Assembly: GCA_041166745.1 (NCBI GenBank) | Contig: JBEEGH010000026.1 | Coordinates: 3,320 to 67,319, forward strand | Reading direction: 5' to 3' | Origin: DASUCS01 sp041166745 | GTDB lineage: Bacteria > Actinomycetota > Acidimicrobiia > Acidimicrobiales > JACDCH01 | DNA: 64,000 nt | Shown here: in pieces, positions 7,251 through 16,401 of the stretch | How positions within the stretch are numbered: position 1 is the stretch's first letter | Layout of the letters: each line of letters begins with the position of its first letter | The notes under the pieces: generated by a model | What the model saw: the letters and a program-made list of their open reading frames with translations, nothing else | Database searches by the model: none | Told to the model about the DNA's origin: nothing | Position numbers and translations under genes: made by a program

Positions 7251-9284
7251 ATGCCCAAGTTCGAGGTGGTTTCTGATTTCGCGCCGGCGGGCGACCAGCC
7301 GAAGGCCATCGCCCAGCTCGCGGAAGGCATCACCCGGGGTGACCGGTACCAGACCCTCCTGGGCATCACGGGCTCGGGCAAGAGCGCCACGATGGCGTGG
7401 ACGATCGAGCAGGTGCAGAAGCCGACGCTGGTCCTGGCGCCCAACAAGTCCTTGGCCGCCCAGCTGGCCAACGAGTTCCGGGAGTTCTTTCCGAAGAACC
7501 GCGTGGAGTACTTCGTCAGCTACTACGACTACTACCAGCCCGAGGCGTACATCGCGTCGAGCGATACGTACATCGAGAAAGACAGCTCGATCAACGACGA
7601 GATCGATCGGCTCCGCCACGCGGCCACCTCGGCGTTGCTGACCCGCAACGACGTGATCGTGGTTGCGTCGGTGTCGTGCATCTACGGGTTGGGCTCGCCC
7701 GAGGAGTACCGCGACCACTACCTCGTGCTGAAGCCCGGCGAGGAGCGCGACCAGCGATCGATCCTGCGCCAGCTCGTCGACATGAACTACGACCGCAACG
7801 ACATGAACCTCGTACGCGGCACCTTTCGGGTTCGCGGCGACACCATCGAGATCCATCCGGCGTACGACGAGACGGCCGTGCGCATCGAGCTGTTCGGCGA
7901 CGAGGTCGAGCAGATCACGGTCGTCGATCCGCTCACCGGGGAGCGCGTGCAGACGCTCGAGGAGCTCATCGTCTTCCCGGCTTCGCACTACGTGGCCAGC
8001 GAGGAGCGGATGCAAAAGGCCATCGTCCGGATCGAGGCCGAGTTGCAAGAGCGGCTGGCATATTTCGAGCGCGAGGGCAAGCTGCTCGAGGCCCAACGAT
8101 TGCGCATGCGTACGCAGTACGACCTCGAGATGATGCAAGAGGTCGGCTATTGCAACGGCGTCGAGAACTACTCAGGACCGATCGACGGTCGCAGCTCCGG
8201 CGAACCGCCCAACACGCTGCTCGACTACTTCCCGAAGGATTTTCTCGTGGTGGTCGACGAGAGTCACGTGGCCGTGCCCCAGCTCCACGGCCAGTACGAG
8301 GGCGACCGCAGCCGCAAAGAGGTGTTGATCGATCACGGCTTCCGGCTCCCATCGGCGGCCGACAACCGACCGTTGCGCTTCGATGAGTTCGTCGAGCGAG
8401 TCCCCCAAGTGGTCTTCCTGTCGGCCACGCCGAGCCCGTACGAGATCCAGGTCTCGTCGCAGGTGGTCGAGCAGATCGTTCGACCCACGGGTCTCGTCGA
8501 CCCTGAGGTCATCGTCAAGCCCACGAAGGGCCAGATCGACGACCTGCTCGAGCAGATCAACGACCGCGTCTCGAGAGGCGATCGTGTTCTCGTCACCACG
8601 CTCACGAAGAAGATGGCGGAAGATCTCACCGACTATCTCCTCGAGCTCGGCGTGCGCGTTCGGTATCTGCACTCGAACGTCGACACCATCCAGCGCATCG
8701 AGATCATCCGCGACCTCCGCCTCGGCGAGTTCGACGTGCTGGTGGGCATCAACCTCCTCCGTGAAGGTCTCGACCTCCCCGAGGTCTCGCTGGTCGCCAT
8801 CCTCGATGCCGACAAGGAAGGCTTCCTGCGCAGCGAGACGTCGCTGATCCAGATGATCGGGCGGGCAGCGCGCAACGTCGAAGGTCAGGTCGTGATGTAC
8901 GCCGACAACGTGACCGCGTCGATGCAGAGGGCCATCTCCGAGACGAACCGTCGTCGGGGCGTACAAGAGGAATACAACATCGAGCACGGCATCGACCCGC
9001 AGACGATCCGCAAAGCGGTGACCGACATCCTCGCGAGCTTGCGTCCCGACGGCGATGGCACCGCTCCGGCGCCGGGCCGCGACCGCCGGGGACGGCTGCA
9101 GCGGGCCCGCGACGAGCGCCGCCGCAACGAGCTCGGCGATCTTGCGCCGTCCGAGCTCGGCCGCCTGATTCAAACGCTGGAAGAAGAGATGCACGAAGCC
9201 GCCGCCGACCTCCGCTTCGAGTACGCGGCGCGCTTGCGCGACGAGGTCAACGAATTGCGGCGCGAACTGCGCGACGCGGGCTGA
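7251..9284 (+). CDS. uvrB: Excinuclease ABC subunit B
   Basis: UvrB is the damage-verification helicase of nucleotide excision repair and hands DNA from UvrA to UvrC. The 677-residue product contains Walker A GITGSGKS near residue 40, the beta-hairpin segment YYDYYQPEAY near residue 90, the later helicase motifs (VFLSATPSPYE, INLLREGLD, QMIGRAARN) and a C-terminal UVR domain that contacts UvrC. I chose the ATG at 7251 because it gives the family N-terminus and lies seven bases after a -10 box; an in-frame extension upstream overlaps the preceding gene and repeat. Its end overlaps the convergent next gene by 38 bases. Confidence 0.97.
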   Translation: MPKFEVVSDFAPAGDQPKAIAQLAEGITRGDRYQTLLGITGSGKSATMAWTIEQVQKPTLVLAPNKSLAAQLANEFREFFPKNRVEYFVSYYDYYQPEAYIASSDTYIEKDSSINDEIDRLRHAATSALLTRNDVIVVASVSCIYGLGSPEEYRDHYLVLKPGEERDQRSILRQLVDMNYDRNDMNLVRGTFRVRGDTIEIHPAYDETAVRIELFGDEVEQITVVDPLTGERVQTLEELIVFPASHYVASEERMQKAIVRIEAELQERLAYFEREGKLLEAQRLRMRTQYDLEMMQEVGYCNGVENYSGPIDGRSSGEPPNTLLDYFPKDFLVVVDESHVAVPQLHGQYEGDRSRKEVLIDHGFRLPSAADNRPLRFDEFVERVPQVVFLSATPSPYEIQVSSQVVEQIVRPTGLVDPEVIVKPTKGQIDDLLEQINDRVSRGDRVLVTTLTKKMAEDLTDYLLELGVRVRYLHSNVDTIQRIEIIRDLRLGEFDVLVGINLLREGLDLPEVSLVAILDADKEGFLRSETSLIQMIGRAARNVEGQVVMYADNVTASMQRAISETNRRRGVQEEYNIEHGIDPQTIRKAVTDILASLRPDGDGTAPAPGRDRRGRLQRARDERRRNELGDLAPSELGRLIQTLEEEMHEAAADLRFEYAARLRDEVNELRRELRDAG

Positions 9285-10347
9285 CGTCGATGGCGCCCCG
9301 CTTCACATAGAGGTCGATCACCAGCAACGTGATTGCGGGGCCGATGGCGCGCAGCGAATTTATCGAGAGGTACAGCACCGACGACCCGAGGAACGGAACG
9401 AGCGCGGCGAACGGAAGCCCTGCGGTGAGGGCCAGCGAGCGGTTCTTCCACCAGCGCGCGCCACTCCACGCCGCGAACGGAATCAGCGCGAAGGCCACGA
9501 CGATGTCGCCGACCCCGCTCCGCTCCGGGTAGAAGTCGCGCAGCACTCCCGCGTATCCAGCGAAGGGCGCCGCGAACTCGTGCACGTCGGAGTGGGGCCA
9601 CCCCAGCCGCCAGCGGGAGTACAGCGCCCACACCACCATCGCGGCGCCAGGAATCGCCGCGAACGTGATTCTGCGCACTCGCGGCAACGATGGCGACAAC
9701 ACGGCGACGGCCACGAGCGCGAGCAAACTCGTCTCTTTGGTGAGCACAGCGGCCACGCCTGCGACGACCGCCGCCATCCATCGCTGGCGCACGGTCGCCA
9801 GCAAGGCGCCGACGAGCAACGCGAGCGCCAGCGCGTCTGCAAAGTCGAACACCACCGAGTACAACACCAGCGGGTTGAGTGCGAACGCGATGCCGGCGCG
9901 CGCAGGCGCCCCAACGTCCCGCGCGAACAAGGCCGCCCAGTAGCCGCCGACGAGCACGACGACGAGGTTTGTGATGATCAGACCCCACAGCAGCGCGCTC
10001 TCGCCGGCGAGTCGCCACGGGGCCACGAGCGCGGGATAGAGGATTCGCTGGGCGCGATACGCCGGACGATCGACGTCGGCAGCCACGTTCTTGCCATCGA
10101 GGAGGAGAGGATCGTGGGCGACGGCCCAGAACACCTGCCCGTCGTGGCCCTTCGGGCCGGCAACGACGACATCGTCACCGAGCGCGGCCCGCGCGTGAGG
10201 TGACACGGGTTCGGCGGATCCGAAATGCACGAACCACGCCGGATCACCTTTGGCCGCCAGCAGCAGCGCGACGAGGAAGAGATTGACGGCGACCCCGATG
10301 AGGGCGACACGGGCTGCGGACCGGTCGAGGGTCACGCGACCGATCAT
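9247..10347 (-). CDS. Polytopic membrane protein, probable glycosyltransferase-like (GT-C-type)
   Basis: This 366-residue protein has about ten hydrophobic segments and a conserved extracytoplasmic motif GHDGQ (residues 67-71) followed by YRAQRILYP (97-105). Such DGQ...YRAQR membrane proteins resemble polyprenol-dependent mannosyltransferase-like families, but no reaction can be assigned. A second, divergent relative lies at 28859-29944 with the same two motifs. Its stop lies inside the end of uvrB, and its start is only 23 bases from the divergent gene at 10371. Confidence 0.6.
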   Translation of the reverse strand: MIGRVTLDRSAARVALIGVAVNLFLVALLLAAKGDPAWFVHFGSAEPVSPHARAALGDDVVVAGPKGHDGQVFWAVAHDPLLLDGKNVAADVDRPAYRAQRILYPALVAPWRLAGESALLWGLIITNLVVVLVGGYWAALFARDVGAPARAGIAFALNPLVLYSVVFDFADALALALLVGALLATVRQRWMAAVVAGVAAVLTKETSLLALVAVAVLSPSLPRVRRITFAAIPGAAMVVWALYSRWRLGWPHSDVHEFAAPFAGYAGVLRDFYPERSGVGDIVVAFALIPFAAWSGARWWKNRSLALTAGLPFAALVPFLGSSVLYLSINSLRAIGPAITLLVIDLYVKRGAIDVSPRRAVRAAIR

Positions 10348-10354
10348 CGCACGG

Positions 10355-10364
10355 CACCTACCCT
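10355..10364. promoter_or_regulatory. Overlapping divergent -10 boxes
   Basis: On the plus strand TACCCT (10359-10364) ends six bases before the GTG at 10371. On the minus strand TAGGTG (10360-10355) ends seven bases before the ATG at 10347. The two hexamers share the TA at 10359-10360, so both genes could be transcribed leaderlessly from one symmetric site. The minus box is weaker because it ends in G rather than T. Confidence 0.5.
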
Positions 10365-10370
10365 GGACAG

Positions 10371-12059
10371 GTGGAGCCGATCAGCGCGGCGAGACGACTC
10401 GTAGCTGCGCCGATCTGGGCGCATGCCGCCGCGCTACTCGTCGTGCTGTGCGCGGTGCTGCCGATCATCGGCACGACGAGCCAGTTCTCCGCCGATGAGG
10501 GCGCGGCGATCGCGCAGGCCGTGAACCTCGAGCGGGGCGATGGGTGGGCGATTCCCCACCCGTTCCGGGTCGCCGATCCGACGGGCGACGCGTTCCCCCT
10601 CGAGCTGTCGACGCGCGCCGGCGACAAGTTCGCTCCGTACGCAAAGCATCCGATCTATCCCGCGATGTTGGCCGTCGCGTTCCGTGTCGCAGGGCGGGCC
10701 GGCATGGTCTTTCTGTCGATCGCCGGAACGGTCCTCGCCGCCGTGTTCACCGCTCTGCTGGCGCGCCGCATCGATTCGTCGTTGGCGGTGCCTGCGCTTT
10801 GGGTCGTCGGCATTGCCAGCCCGCTCTTCTTCGACAGCTATGTGGTCATCGCCCACACGCTGGGCGCGGCCTGCGCGGCGGCCGCCATGTTGTGTGCGTT
10901 GCAGATCATTCACCGTCCCGGCGCGCGGCGGTGGTACTTCGCGTTGCTCGCCACGATCACGATCGGCACGATGCTGCGCACCGAGATGCTGTTCCTTGCG
11001 ATCGCGCTGTCGGTCGGCGTGGTGGTCGTGAGCCGGCGGCGGGGGCCGACGTCGTGGCGGCTCGTTGCCGTTCCGCTCATCGGAGCCGCCGGGGGCTGGC
11101 TCGCCGACCGCGTGCTTCTCGAGATCGTGGTGTCGGGTGCGACCGGCTCGACGCCGTGGGTCTCGCAGCCCTCGGGGGGCGTCGTCGCCAACCGCATCGT
11201 CGCGTTCATCGTCACGTGGTTGCTGCCGTCGTACGCGCCCGGGCCCGGCGATGTGTTGTTGCTCGTCGCGGTCGCGGCCGGAGCGGTGGCGGCCGTGGTG
11301 GCCCGCACGCGTCCTACGGATCTCGACGGGGTCCGGCTGTTCGCCGCCGTCGCTGGCCTCGCAGGGTTGATGCGCCTGGCGTTCGGCCCCGGCCCCGTCC
11401 CCGGGCTGCTCGTGGCCTTCCCCTTGGTCGCCATCGGCTTTGCCGCGCTCGGGCGACGCCGCCTGCCGACGGTGGCCTCCGAGCTGTACGCCACGACGTT
11501 CGTGCTGTTCGCGCTCGCGGTGCTCGCGACCCAGTACGGCACGGGCGGCTCGGGGGAATGGGGTGGTCGCTATTTCGCCATCGGACTCCCGTTGCTCGTT
11601 CCGCTGCTGGTCTACGGCGTCCACGAAGGAGGGCGCCGGGTTGACCGCCACACTGCGGTGATCGCAGTCGCGGGGCTGGCGACACTGTCCTTGTCGATGA
11701 GCGTTCTCGCGGTCGTGACGCTGCGCCATTTCCACCGCGAGACGGACGCGCTGGTGTCCGCCGTGGACGTGACTGCGAGCACCCACCCGGCGAGCGACGG
11801 CGGCAATCCCGTTGTGATCTCGTCGAGTGGCGCGGCGGCCCGGCTCGCCTTCACGCTGCTCGATCGCACGCGGTGGTTGACGGTGCCGTCCGATCAACTC
11901 GACGCGTACGGTCGCCGCGTGCGTGACCTCACGGCCGGCCCGGTCACGTTCGTGACACGCGACGAGGACGACGTGCATCGCCTCGATGCTGTCTATCGCG
12001 TCGAGACCGCGACCAAGGTTGCCGGTGACTGGATCGTGGTCGTCCTCCAACCGCGCTGA
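10371..12059 (+). CDS. Polytopic membrane protein, GT-C/PMT-like
   Basis: The 562-residue protein has a hydrophobic segment at residues 15-33, then an extracytoplasmic loop with SADEGAAIAQA, matching the acidic first-loop motif of GT-C/PMT-type glycosyltransferases. About ten further helices follow, and a soluble C-terminal region of roughly 120 residues begins near residue 440. GT-C enzymes transfer sugars from polyprenyl-phosphate donors at the outer membrane face, but substrate and acceptor cannot be read here. It starts with GTG just after a -10-like box and has no close operon partner. Confidence 0.6.
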   Translation: MEPISAARRLVAAPIWAHAAALLVVLCAVLPIIGTTSQFSADEGAAIAQAVNLERGDGWAIPHPFRVADPTGDAFPLELSTRAGDKFAPYAKHPIYPAMLAVAFRVAGRAGMVFLSIAGTVLAAVFTALLARRIDSSLAVPALWVVGIASPLFFDSYVVIAHTLGAACAAAAMLCALQIIHRPGARRWYFALLATITIGTMLRTEMLFLAIALSVGVVVVSRRRGPTSWRLVAVPLIGAAGGWLADRVLLEIVVSGATGSTPWVSQPSGGVVANRIVAFIVTWLLPSYAPGPGDVLLLVAVAAGAVAAVVARTRPTDLDGVRLFAAVAGLAGLMRLAFGPGPVPGLLVAFPLVAIGFAALGRRRLPTVASELYATTFVLFALAVLATQYGTGGSGEWGGRYFAIGLPLLVPLLVYGVHEGGRRVDRHTAVIAVAGLATLSLSMSVLAVVTLRHFHRETDALVSAVDVTASTHPASDGGNPVVISSSGAAARLAFTLLDRTRWLTVPSDQLDAYGRRVRDLTAGPVTFVTRDEDDVHRLDAVYRVETATKVAGDWIVVVLQPR

Positions 12060-12080
12060 GGCAAGGGATGTCCCGACCAA

Positions 12081-12096
12081 GCGAACAGGTGTTCGC
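12081..12096. promoter_or_regulatory. LexA-type SOS operator upstream of uvrA
   Basis: GCGAACAGGTGTTCGC is a perfect palindrome with six-base arms. It matches the Gram-positive/actinobacterial SOS box CGAAC-N4-GTTCG, including the purine/pyrimidine preferences of the spacer. It lies 36 bases before the uvrA start and just upstream of the predicted -10 box, so bound LexA would block the promoter. I saw no equivalent at uvrB or uvrC. Confidence 0.8.
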
Positions 12097-12117
12097 CACT
12101 CGGGTTGGTAGGGCGGG

Positions 12118-12123
12118 TAGGCT
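12118..12123 (+). promoter_or_regulatory. Predicted -10 box of uvrA
   Basis: TAGGCT lies nine bases before the uvrA ATG, giving a leaderless or nearly leaderless transcript. The LexA-type palindrome ends 22 bases upstream. Confidence 0.45.
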
Positions 12124-12132
12124 CCGATCCCA

Positions 12133-15000
12133 ATGCCTGAACGCTCGACCTTCGACAAACTGGTGATCAGAGGGGCCCGGGAGCACAACCTTCGCAACAT
12201 CAATCTCGAGATGCCACGCGATCGTTTGATCGTGTTCACGGGGCTCTCGGGATCGGGCAAATCGTCCCTGGCCTTCGACACCATCTACGCCGAAGGGCAG
12301 CGCCGGTATGTCGAGTCGCTGTCGGCGTACGCCCGCCAGTTCCTCGGCCAGATGGACAAGCCCGACGTCGACTTCATCGAAGGGCTGTCTCCGGCCATCT
12401 CCATCGATCAGAAGTCGGCATCCCGCAACCCGCGCTCGACGGTCGGCACGATCACTGAGGTCTACGACTACCTGCGGCTGCTGTACGCCCGCATCGGTGT
12501 GCCCCACTGCCCGTTCGACGGGACTGAGGTCACCCGCCAGACCCCGCAGCAGATCGTCGACCGCGTGCTGAAGCTGCCGGAGGGCACCCGCTTCCAGGTG
12601 TTGGCACCGGTGGTCCGCGGCCGCAAAGGCACCTACGACACGCTGCTGTCCGATCTCGCCACCCAAGGGTTCGCGCGAGCGCGCGTCGACGGTGAGGTCA
12701 TCGAACTCACCGACAAGACCGATCTCGCTCGGTACGAGCAGCACACGATCGAGGTCATCGTCGATCGGCTCGTCCGGCGGACGGGCATCGAGCGGCGGCT
12801 CACCGACTCACTCGAGACCGCGCTCAAGCTGGCCGAGGGCGTCGCCGAGGTCGAGATCGTCTCGAAGGACGGCGAGCTCGAAGGTGAGACCCTCGTGTTC
12901 AGCCAGCACCTCGCCTGCTTGAAGTGCGGGCGCTCGTACGAGGAGCTCGCACCGCGCAACTTCTCGTTCAACTCGCCGTACGGCGCGTGTGAAAAATGCG
13001 ATGGTCTCGGCACGACCTTCGAGGTCGACCCGGACCTCATCGTGCCGAACCCGGACCTGTCGATCAGCGAGGGTGCGATCGCACCCTGGGCCGCCGGGCG
13101 CAGCCAGTACTACAGCCGGCTCGTCGAGTCCGCGGCGGAGGAGAGCAAGATCTCCGTCGAGAAACCGTGGTCGAAGCTCACCGAGAAGCAGCGCAAACTG
13201 ATCCTGTTCGGTTCGGGCGAACGAGTGCAGGTGAGGTTCCGCAATCGCTACGGCCGAGTGCGCAGCTACTCCGCGACGTACGAGGGCGCGGTGCCGTGGT
13301 TGCAGCGGCGGCATTCGGAGTCGGAGAGCGACGCGGTGCGTGAGCAGATCGAGGGCTACATGCGCGAGGTGCCGTGCCACGAGTGCGGCGGCGCCCGTTT
13401 GAAGCCCCTGTCGCTCGCGGTCACCATCGACGGGCGCAACATCGCCGATCTGTGTGGTCTTTCGATCGGTGAAGCGGCCAAGACGCTCAACGATTTGCAG
13501 CTGTCGGAGCGCGATCGCATGATTGCCGAGCGTGTCGTGAAGGAGGTCAATGCTCGCATGGGCTTCCTGCTCGATGTCGGGCTCGACTACCTCTCGCTGT
13601 CACGGTCGGCCAGCACGCTCGCCGGCGGCGAGGCACAGCGGATCCGCCTCGCATCGCAGATCGGCAGCGGGCTCGTCGGCGTGCTCTACGTGCTCGACGA
13701 GCCGTCGATCGGTCTGCACCAGAAGGACAACCGCCGCCTCATCGAGACGCTGCTGCGCCTTCGCGACCTCGGCAACACGGTGCTCGTGGTCGAGCACGAC
13801 GAGGAGACCATCCGCGTCGCCGATCACGTCGTCGACATCGGGCCCGGAGCAGGCGAACACGGCGGCGCCATCGTCTACGAGGGTCCGTTCAAAGGACTGC
13901 TCAAGGCCAAGGAATCGCTCACCGGTCAGTACCTGAGCGGCAAGCGCAAGATCCCCGTGCCCGAGAAGCGCCGTCCGGGCAACGGCGAGCACCTTGTGGT
14001 GAAGGGCGCACGCGAGCACAACCTCAAGGACATCGACGTCGCCTTTCCACTCGGCTCGTTCGTCGCGGTCACCGGCGTGTCGGGCTCCGGCAAGTCGACG
14101 CTGGTGAACGACATCCTCGAGAAGGCGTTGATGCAGAAGATCTACCGGTCGAAGCATCCGCCCGGGCTGCACAAGTCGATCACCGGTATCGAGCAGCTCG
14201 ACAAGGTCGTCAATGTCGATCAATCACCGATCGGACGAACGCCGCGGTCCAACCCCGCGACGTACACGGGCGTGTTCGATCACGTCCGCAAGCTCATGGC
14301 ACAGACGCAAGAGGCGCGCGTCCGTGGCTACCTGCCCGGCCGCTTCAGCTTCAACGTGAAAGGGGGGCGGTGCGAAGCCTGCGCGGGCGACGGCACGATC
14401 AAGATCGAGATGCACTTCCTCCCGGATGTGTACGTGCCCTGTGAGGTCTGCAAGGGCGCGCGGTACAACCGCGACACGCTCGACATCACGTTCCGTGGCA
14501 AGAACGTGGCCGAGATCCTCGACCTGTCCTGCGAGGAGGCCTGTGATTTCTTCTCGAATCAACCGGCGATCAGCCGGCACATGCAGACCTTGGTCGACGT
14601 CGGTCTCGGCTACGTGCGACTAGGACAGCCGGCGCCAACGCTGTCGGGGGGCGAGGCGCAGCGGGTGAAGTTGGCGAGCGAGTTGGCGAAGCGGTCCACG
14701 GGGCACACGATCTACTTGCTCGACGAACCCACCACTGGTCTGCACTTCGAAGACATCCGCAAGCTGCTCGTCGTGCTGTCGCGCCTCGTCGATCAAGGCA
14801 ACACCGTTGTGGTGATCGAACACAACCTCGACGTGATCAAGACGGCGGACTGGGTCATCGACTTGGGTCCCGACGGTGGGAACCGGGGCGGCACGATCGT
14901 GGCGGAAGGGACGCCCGAGGACGTCGCCGCCAACCCGGCGAGTCACACGGGCCGGTTCCTGGCACCACTACTCGGAGTGACCACGGCCGTCCCGGCCTGA
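12133..15000 (+). CDS. uvrA: Excinuclease ABC subunit A
   Basis: UvrA is the damage-recognition ATPase of nucleotide excision repair. The 955-residue product has the normal length, two ABC ATPase modules (Walker A GLSGSGKSS near residue 37 and GVSGSGKST near 650) and paired CxxC zinc modules: CLKCGR...CEKC near 258-290, CHECGG near 415, and CEACAGDG...CEVCKG near 745-770. A perfect LexA-type operator and a -10 box lie directly upstream, so it is probably induced by DNA damage as its own unit. uvrB lies about 3 kb upstream with its own promoter. Confidence 0.98.
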   Translation: MPERSTFDKLVIRGAREHNLRNINLEMPRDRLIVFTGLSGSGKSSLAFDTIYAEGQRRYVESLSAYARQFLGQMDKPDVDFIEGLSPAISIDQKSASRNPRSTVGTITEVYDYLRLLYARIGVPHCPFDGTEVTRQTPQQIVDRVLKLPEGTRFQVLAPVVRGRKGTYDTLLSDLATQGFARARVDGEVIELTDKTDLARYEQHTIEVIVDRLVRRTGIERRLTDSLETALKLAEGVAEVEIVSKDGELEGETLVFSQHLACLKCGRSYEELAPRNFSFNSPYGACEKCDGLGTTFEVDPDLIVPNPDLSISEGAIAPWAAGRSQYYSRLVESAAEESKISVEKPWSKLTEKQRKLILFGSGERVQVRFRNRYGRVRSYSATYEGAVPWLQRRHSESESDAVREQIEGYMREVPCHECGGARLKPLSLAVTIDGRNIADLCGLSIGEAAKTLNDLQLSERDRMIAERVVKEVNARMGFLLDVGLDYLSLSRSASTLAGGEAQRIRLASQIGSGLVGVLYVLDEPSIGLHQKDNRRLIETLLRLRDLGNTVLVVEHDEETIRVADHVVDIGPGAGEHGGAIVYEGPFKGLLKAKESLTGQYLSGKRKIPVPEKRRPGNGEHLVVKGAREHNLKDIDVAFPLGSFVAVTGVSGSGKSTLVNDILEKALMQKIYRSKHPPGLHKSITGIEQLDKVVNVDQSPIGRTPRSNPATYTGVFDHVRKLMAQTQEARVRGYLPGRFSFNVKGGRCEACAGDGTIKIEMHFLPDVYVPCEVCKGARYNRDTLDITFRGKNVAEILDLSCEEACDFFSNQPAISRHMQTLVDVGLGYVRLGQPAPTLSGGEAQRVKLASELAKRSTGHTIYLLDEPTTGLHFEDIRKLLVVLSRLVDQGNTVVVIEHNLDVIKTADWVIDLGPDGGNRGGTIVAEGTPEDVAANPASHTGRFLAPLLGVTTAVPA

Positions 15001-15001
15001 A

Positions 15002-15022
15002 GTCAGCGACTCCGTCGCCGAC
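15002..15022. terminator. Possible hairpin after uvrA
   Basis: GTCAGCGAC and GTCGCCGAC form a nine-base stem with one mismatch around a TCC loop, starting two bases after the uvrA stop. There is no clear T-run, so it is at best a weak intrinsic terminator. Confidence 0.3.
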
Positions 15023-15063
15023 CATTCCTTGTTCGAGGGGTGCCCGCGACCGATGCTTAGAGG

Positions 15064-16401
15064 ATGATCCGGCGCGCCGCGAGACCGCTGCTGTACGCCG
15101 GAACCGTTGTCGTCGTGCTGGCGTTGGCCCGCATCCACGCGGCGTACATCGGCCGCTACTCCCTCCATGCCACCGACCCGAGCCGTCTCGTGTGGACGGT
15201 CGTGTTCGTTGCCATCCTGCTCGTCGCCAGCTATGGCGCGGGCCTGCCCGAGCTCCCGCGCACGACTCGTCAAGCCGTTGCCTCGGCAGTGATCGCGCCG
15301 CTGGCGGCGGCCACGGCCGTGTCGGTGGTGCAACTCATTGCGGGCGACGCACTGCTGCCGAGGTTCGTGGTGTTCGGATCGGCGTTGGTACTCATCCCGT
15401 GGAACCTCGTCTGTGTCGGCGTGAGCCGATCCGGGCGCACGCAGGGCGAGCGCCGGGACCGAGTCCTGCTCGTCGGCCCCGATGCCGAGGCGCTGGCCCT
15501 GCGCGATGAGCTCGAGGGCGCGCCGGAGCGACCGGCGGTGCTCGTGGCCACGATGCAACCCTCGGAGGCCCTTCCGACGGGCCAGCGGAGCAAGCCGTTG
15601 TGCGAGCGAGTGCTCAGCGAACGCGCCACGGTCGTGGTGCTCGAACGCGTCGCCCTCGCGGAGCCAGCGATCGTGTCGCAAGCCGCTTCGCTGCACGAGG
15701 CCGGCGTGCGGGTGCGCCCATTGCGGCTCTTCTACGGCGAGTGGCTCGGAAAGCTTCCGATGTCGGAGCTCGAGCGGGCATCGTTGTTGTTCGACATCCG
15801 CGAGGTGCACGGGGCGCGGTACATGCGCGTGAAGCGACTCGCCGATCTTGCCGTTGGGCTTGTCGGCTCGCTCGTGCTCGTCGTCGCGATGCCGTTCGTC
15901 GTCATCGGCAACGTGATCGCGAACCGCGGGCCGTTGCTCTACCGGCAGCCACGCGTCGGAAAGAACGGCCAGCAGTTCCAGATCGTGAAGTTCCGCACGA
16001 TGCGTCCGGGAGCCGGACACGCGCTGGCCAACGAATGGACGACCCAGGACGACCCCCGCATCACGCGATTCGGACGGATACTGCGACGCACCCATCTGGA
16101 CGAGCTGCCGCAGATGCTCAACATCCTGCGGGGTGATCTTTCCCTCGTCGGCCCGCGCCCCGAGCAGCCGCACTACGTCGAGGAGCTGAGCCAGAAGCTC
16201 GCGTTCTACAGCCTGCGCCATCTCGTGCGTCCAGGTCTCACCGGCTGGGCGCAGGTGAAGTACGGCTACGCCGGTGACGAGCGCGACGCGCTCGAGAAGT
16301 TGCAATACGAGTTCTGGTACCTGGAGCACCAGAGCGTGGCGCTCGACGCGCGCATCGTCGGCCGTACCATCCGCAGCGTCCTCGGGCGAGGCGGACGGTG
16401 A
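15064..16401 (+). CDS. Polyprenyl-phosphate sugar-1-phosphate transferase (priming transferase)
   Basis: This 445-residue enzyme has several N-terminal helices, a Rossmann-like middle region with RVLLVGP, and a C-terminal bacterial sugar transferase domain from about residue 258. That domain shows LYRQPRVGKNGQQF, KFRTM, LDELPQMLNI and DLSLVGPRPE. Such proteins load the first sugar-1-phosphate onto undecaprenyl phosphate to begin exopolysaccharide synthesis. It opens the polysaccharide cluster and its stop overlaps the next start by four bases (GTGA). The sugar it transfers cannot be read from the sequence. Confidence 0.9.
   Translation: MIRRAARPLLYAGTVVVVLALARIHAAYIGRYSLHATDPSRLVWTVVFVAILLVASYGAGLPELPRTTRQAVASAVIAPLAAATAVSVVQLIAGDALLPRFVVFGSALVLIPWNLVCVGVSRSGRTQGERRDRVLLVGPDAEALALRDELEGAPERPAVLVATMQPSEALPTGQRSKPLCERVLSERATVVVLERVALAEPAIVSQAASLHEAGVRVRPLRLFYGEWLGKLPMSELERASLLFDIREVHGARYMRVKRLADLAVGLVGSLVLVVAMPFVVIGNVIANRGPLLYRQPRVGKNGQQFQIVKFRTMRPGAGHALANEWTTQDDPRITRFGRILRRTHLDELPQMLNILRGDLSLVGPRPEQPHYVEELSQKLAFYSLRHLVRPGLTGWAQVKYGYAGDERDALEKLQYEFWYLEHQSVALDARIVGRTIRSVLGRGGR

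Noticed and set aside
10434..12284. Minus-strand reading frame of 616 codons opposite the 10371 membrane gene
   Set aside because: The translation is Arg/Gln/His-rich and low in hydrophobic residues; it is the mirror of a clearly membrane-coding frame and spans the uvrA operator.
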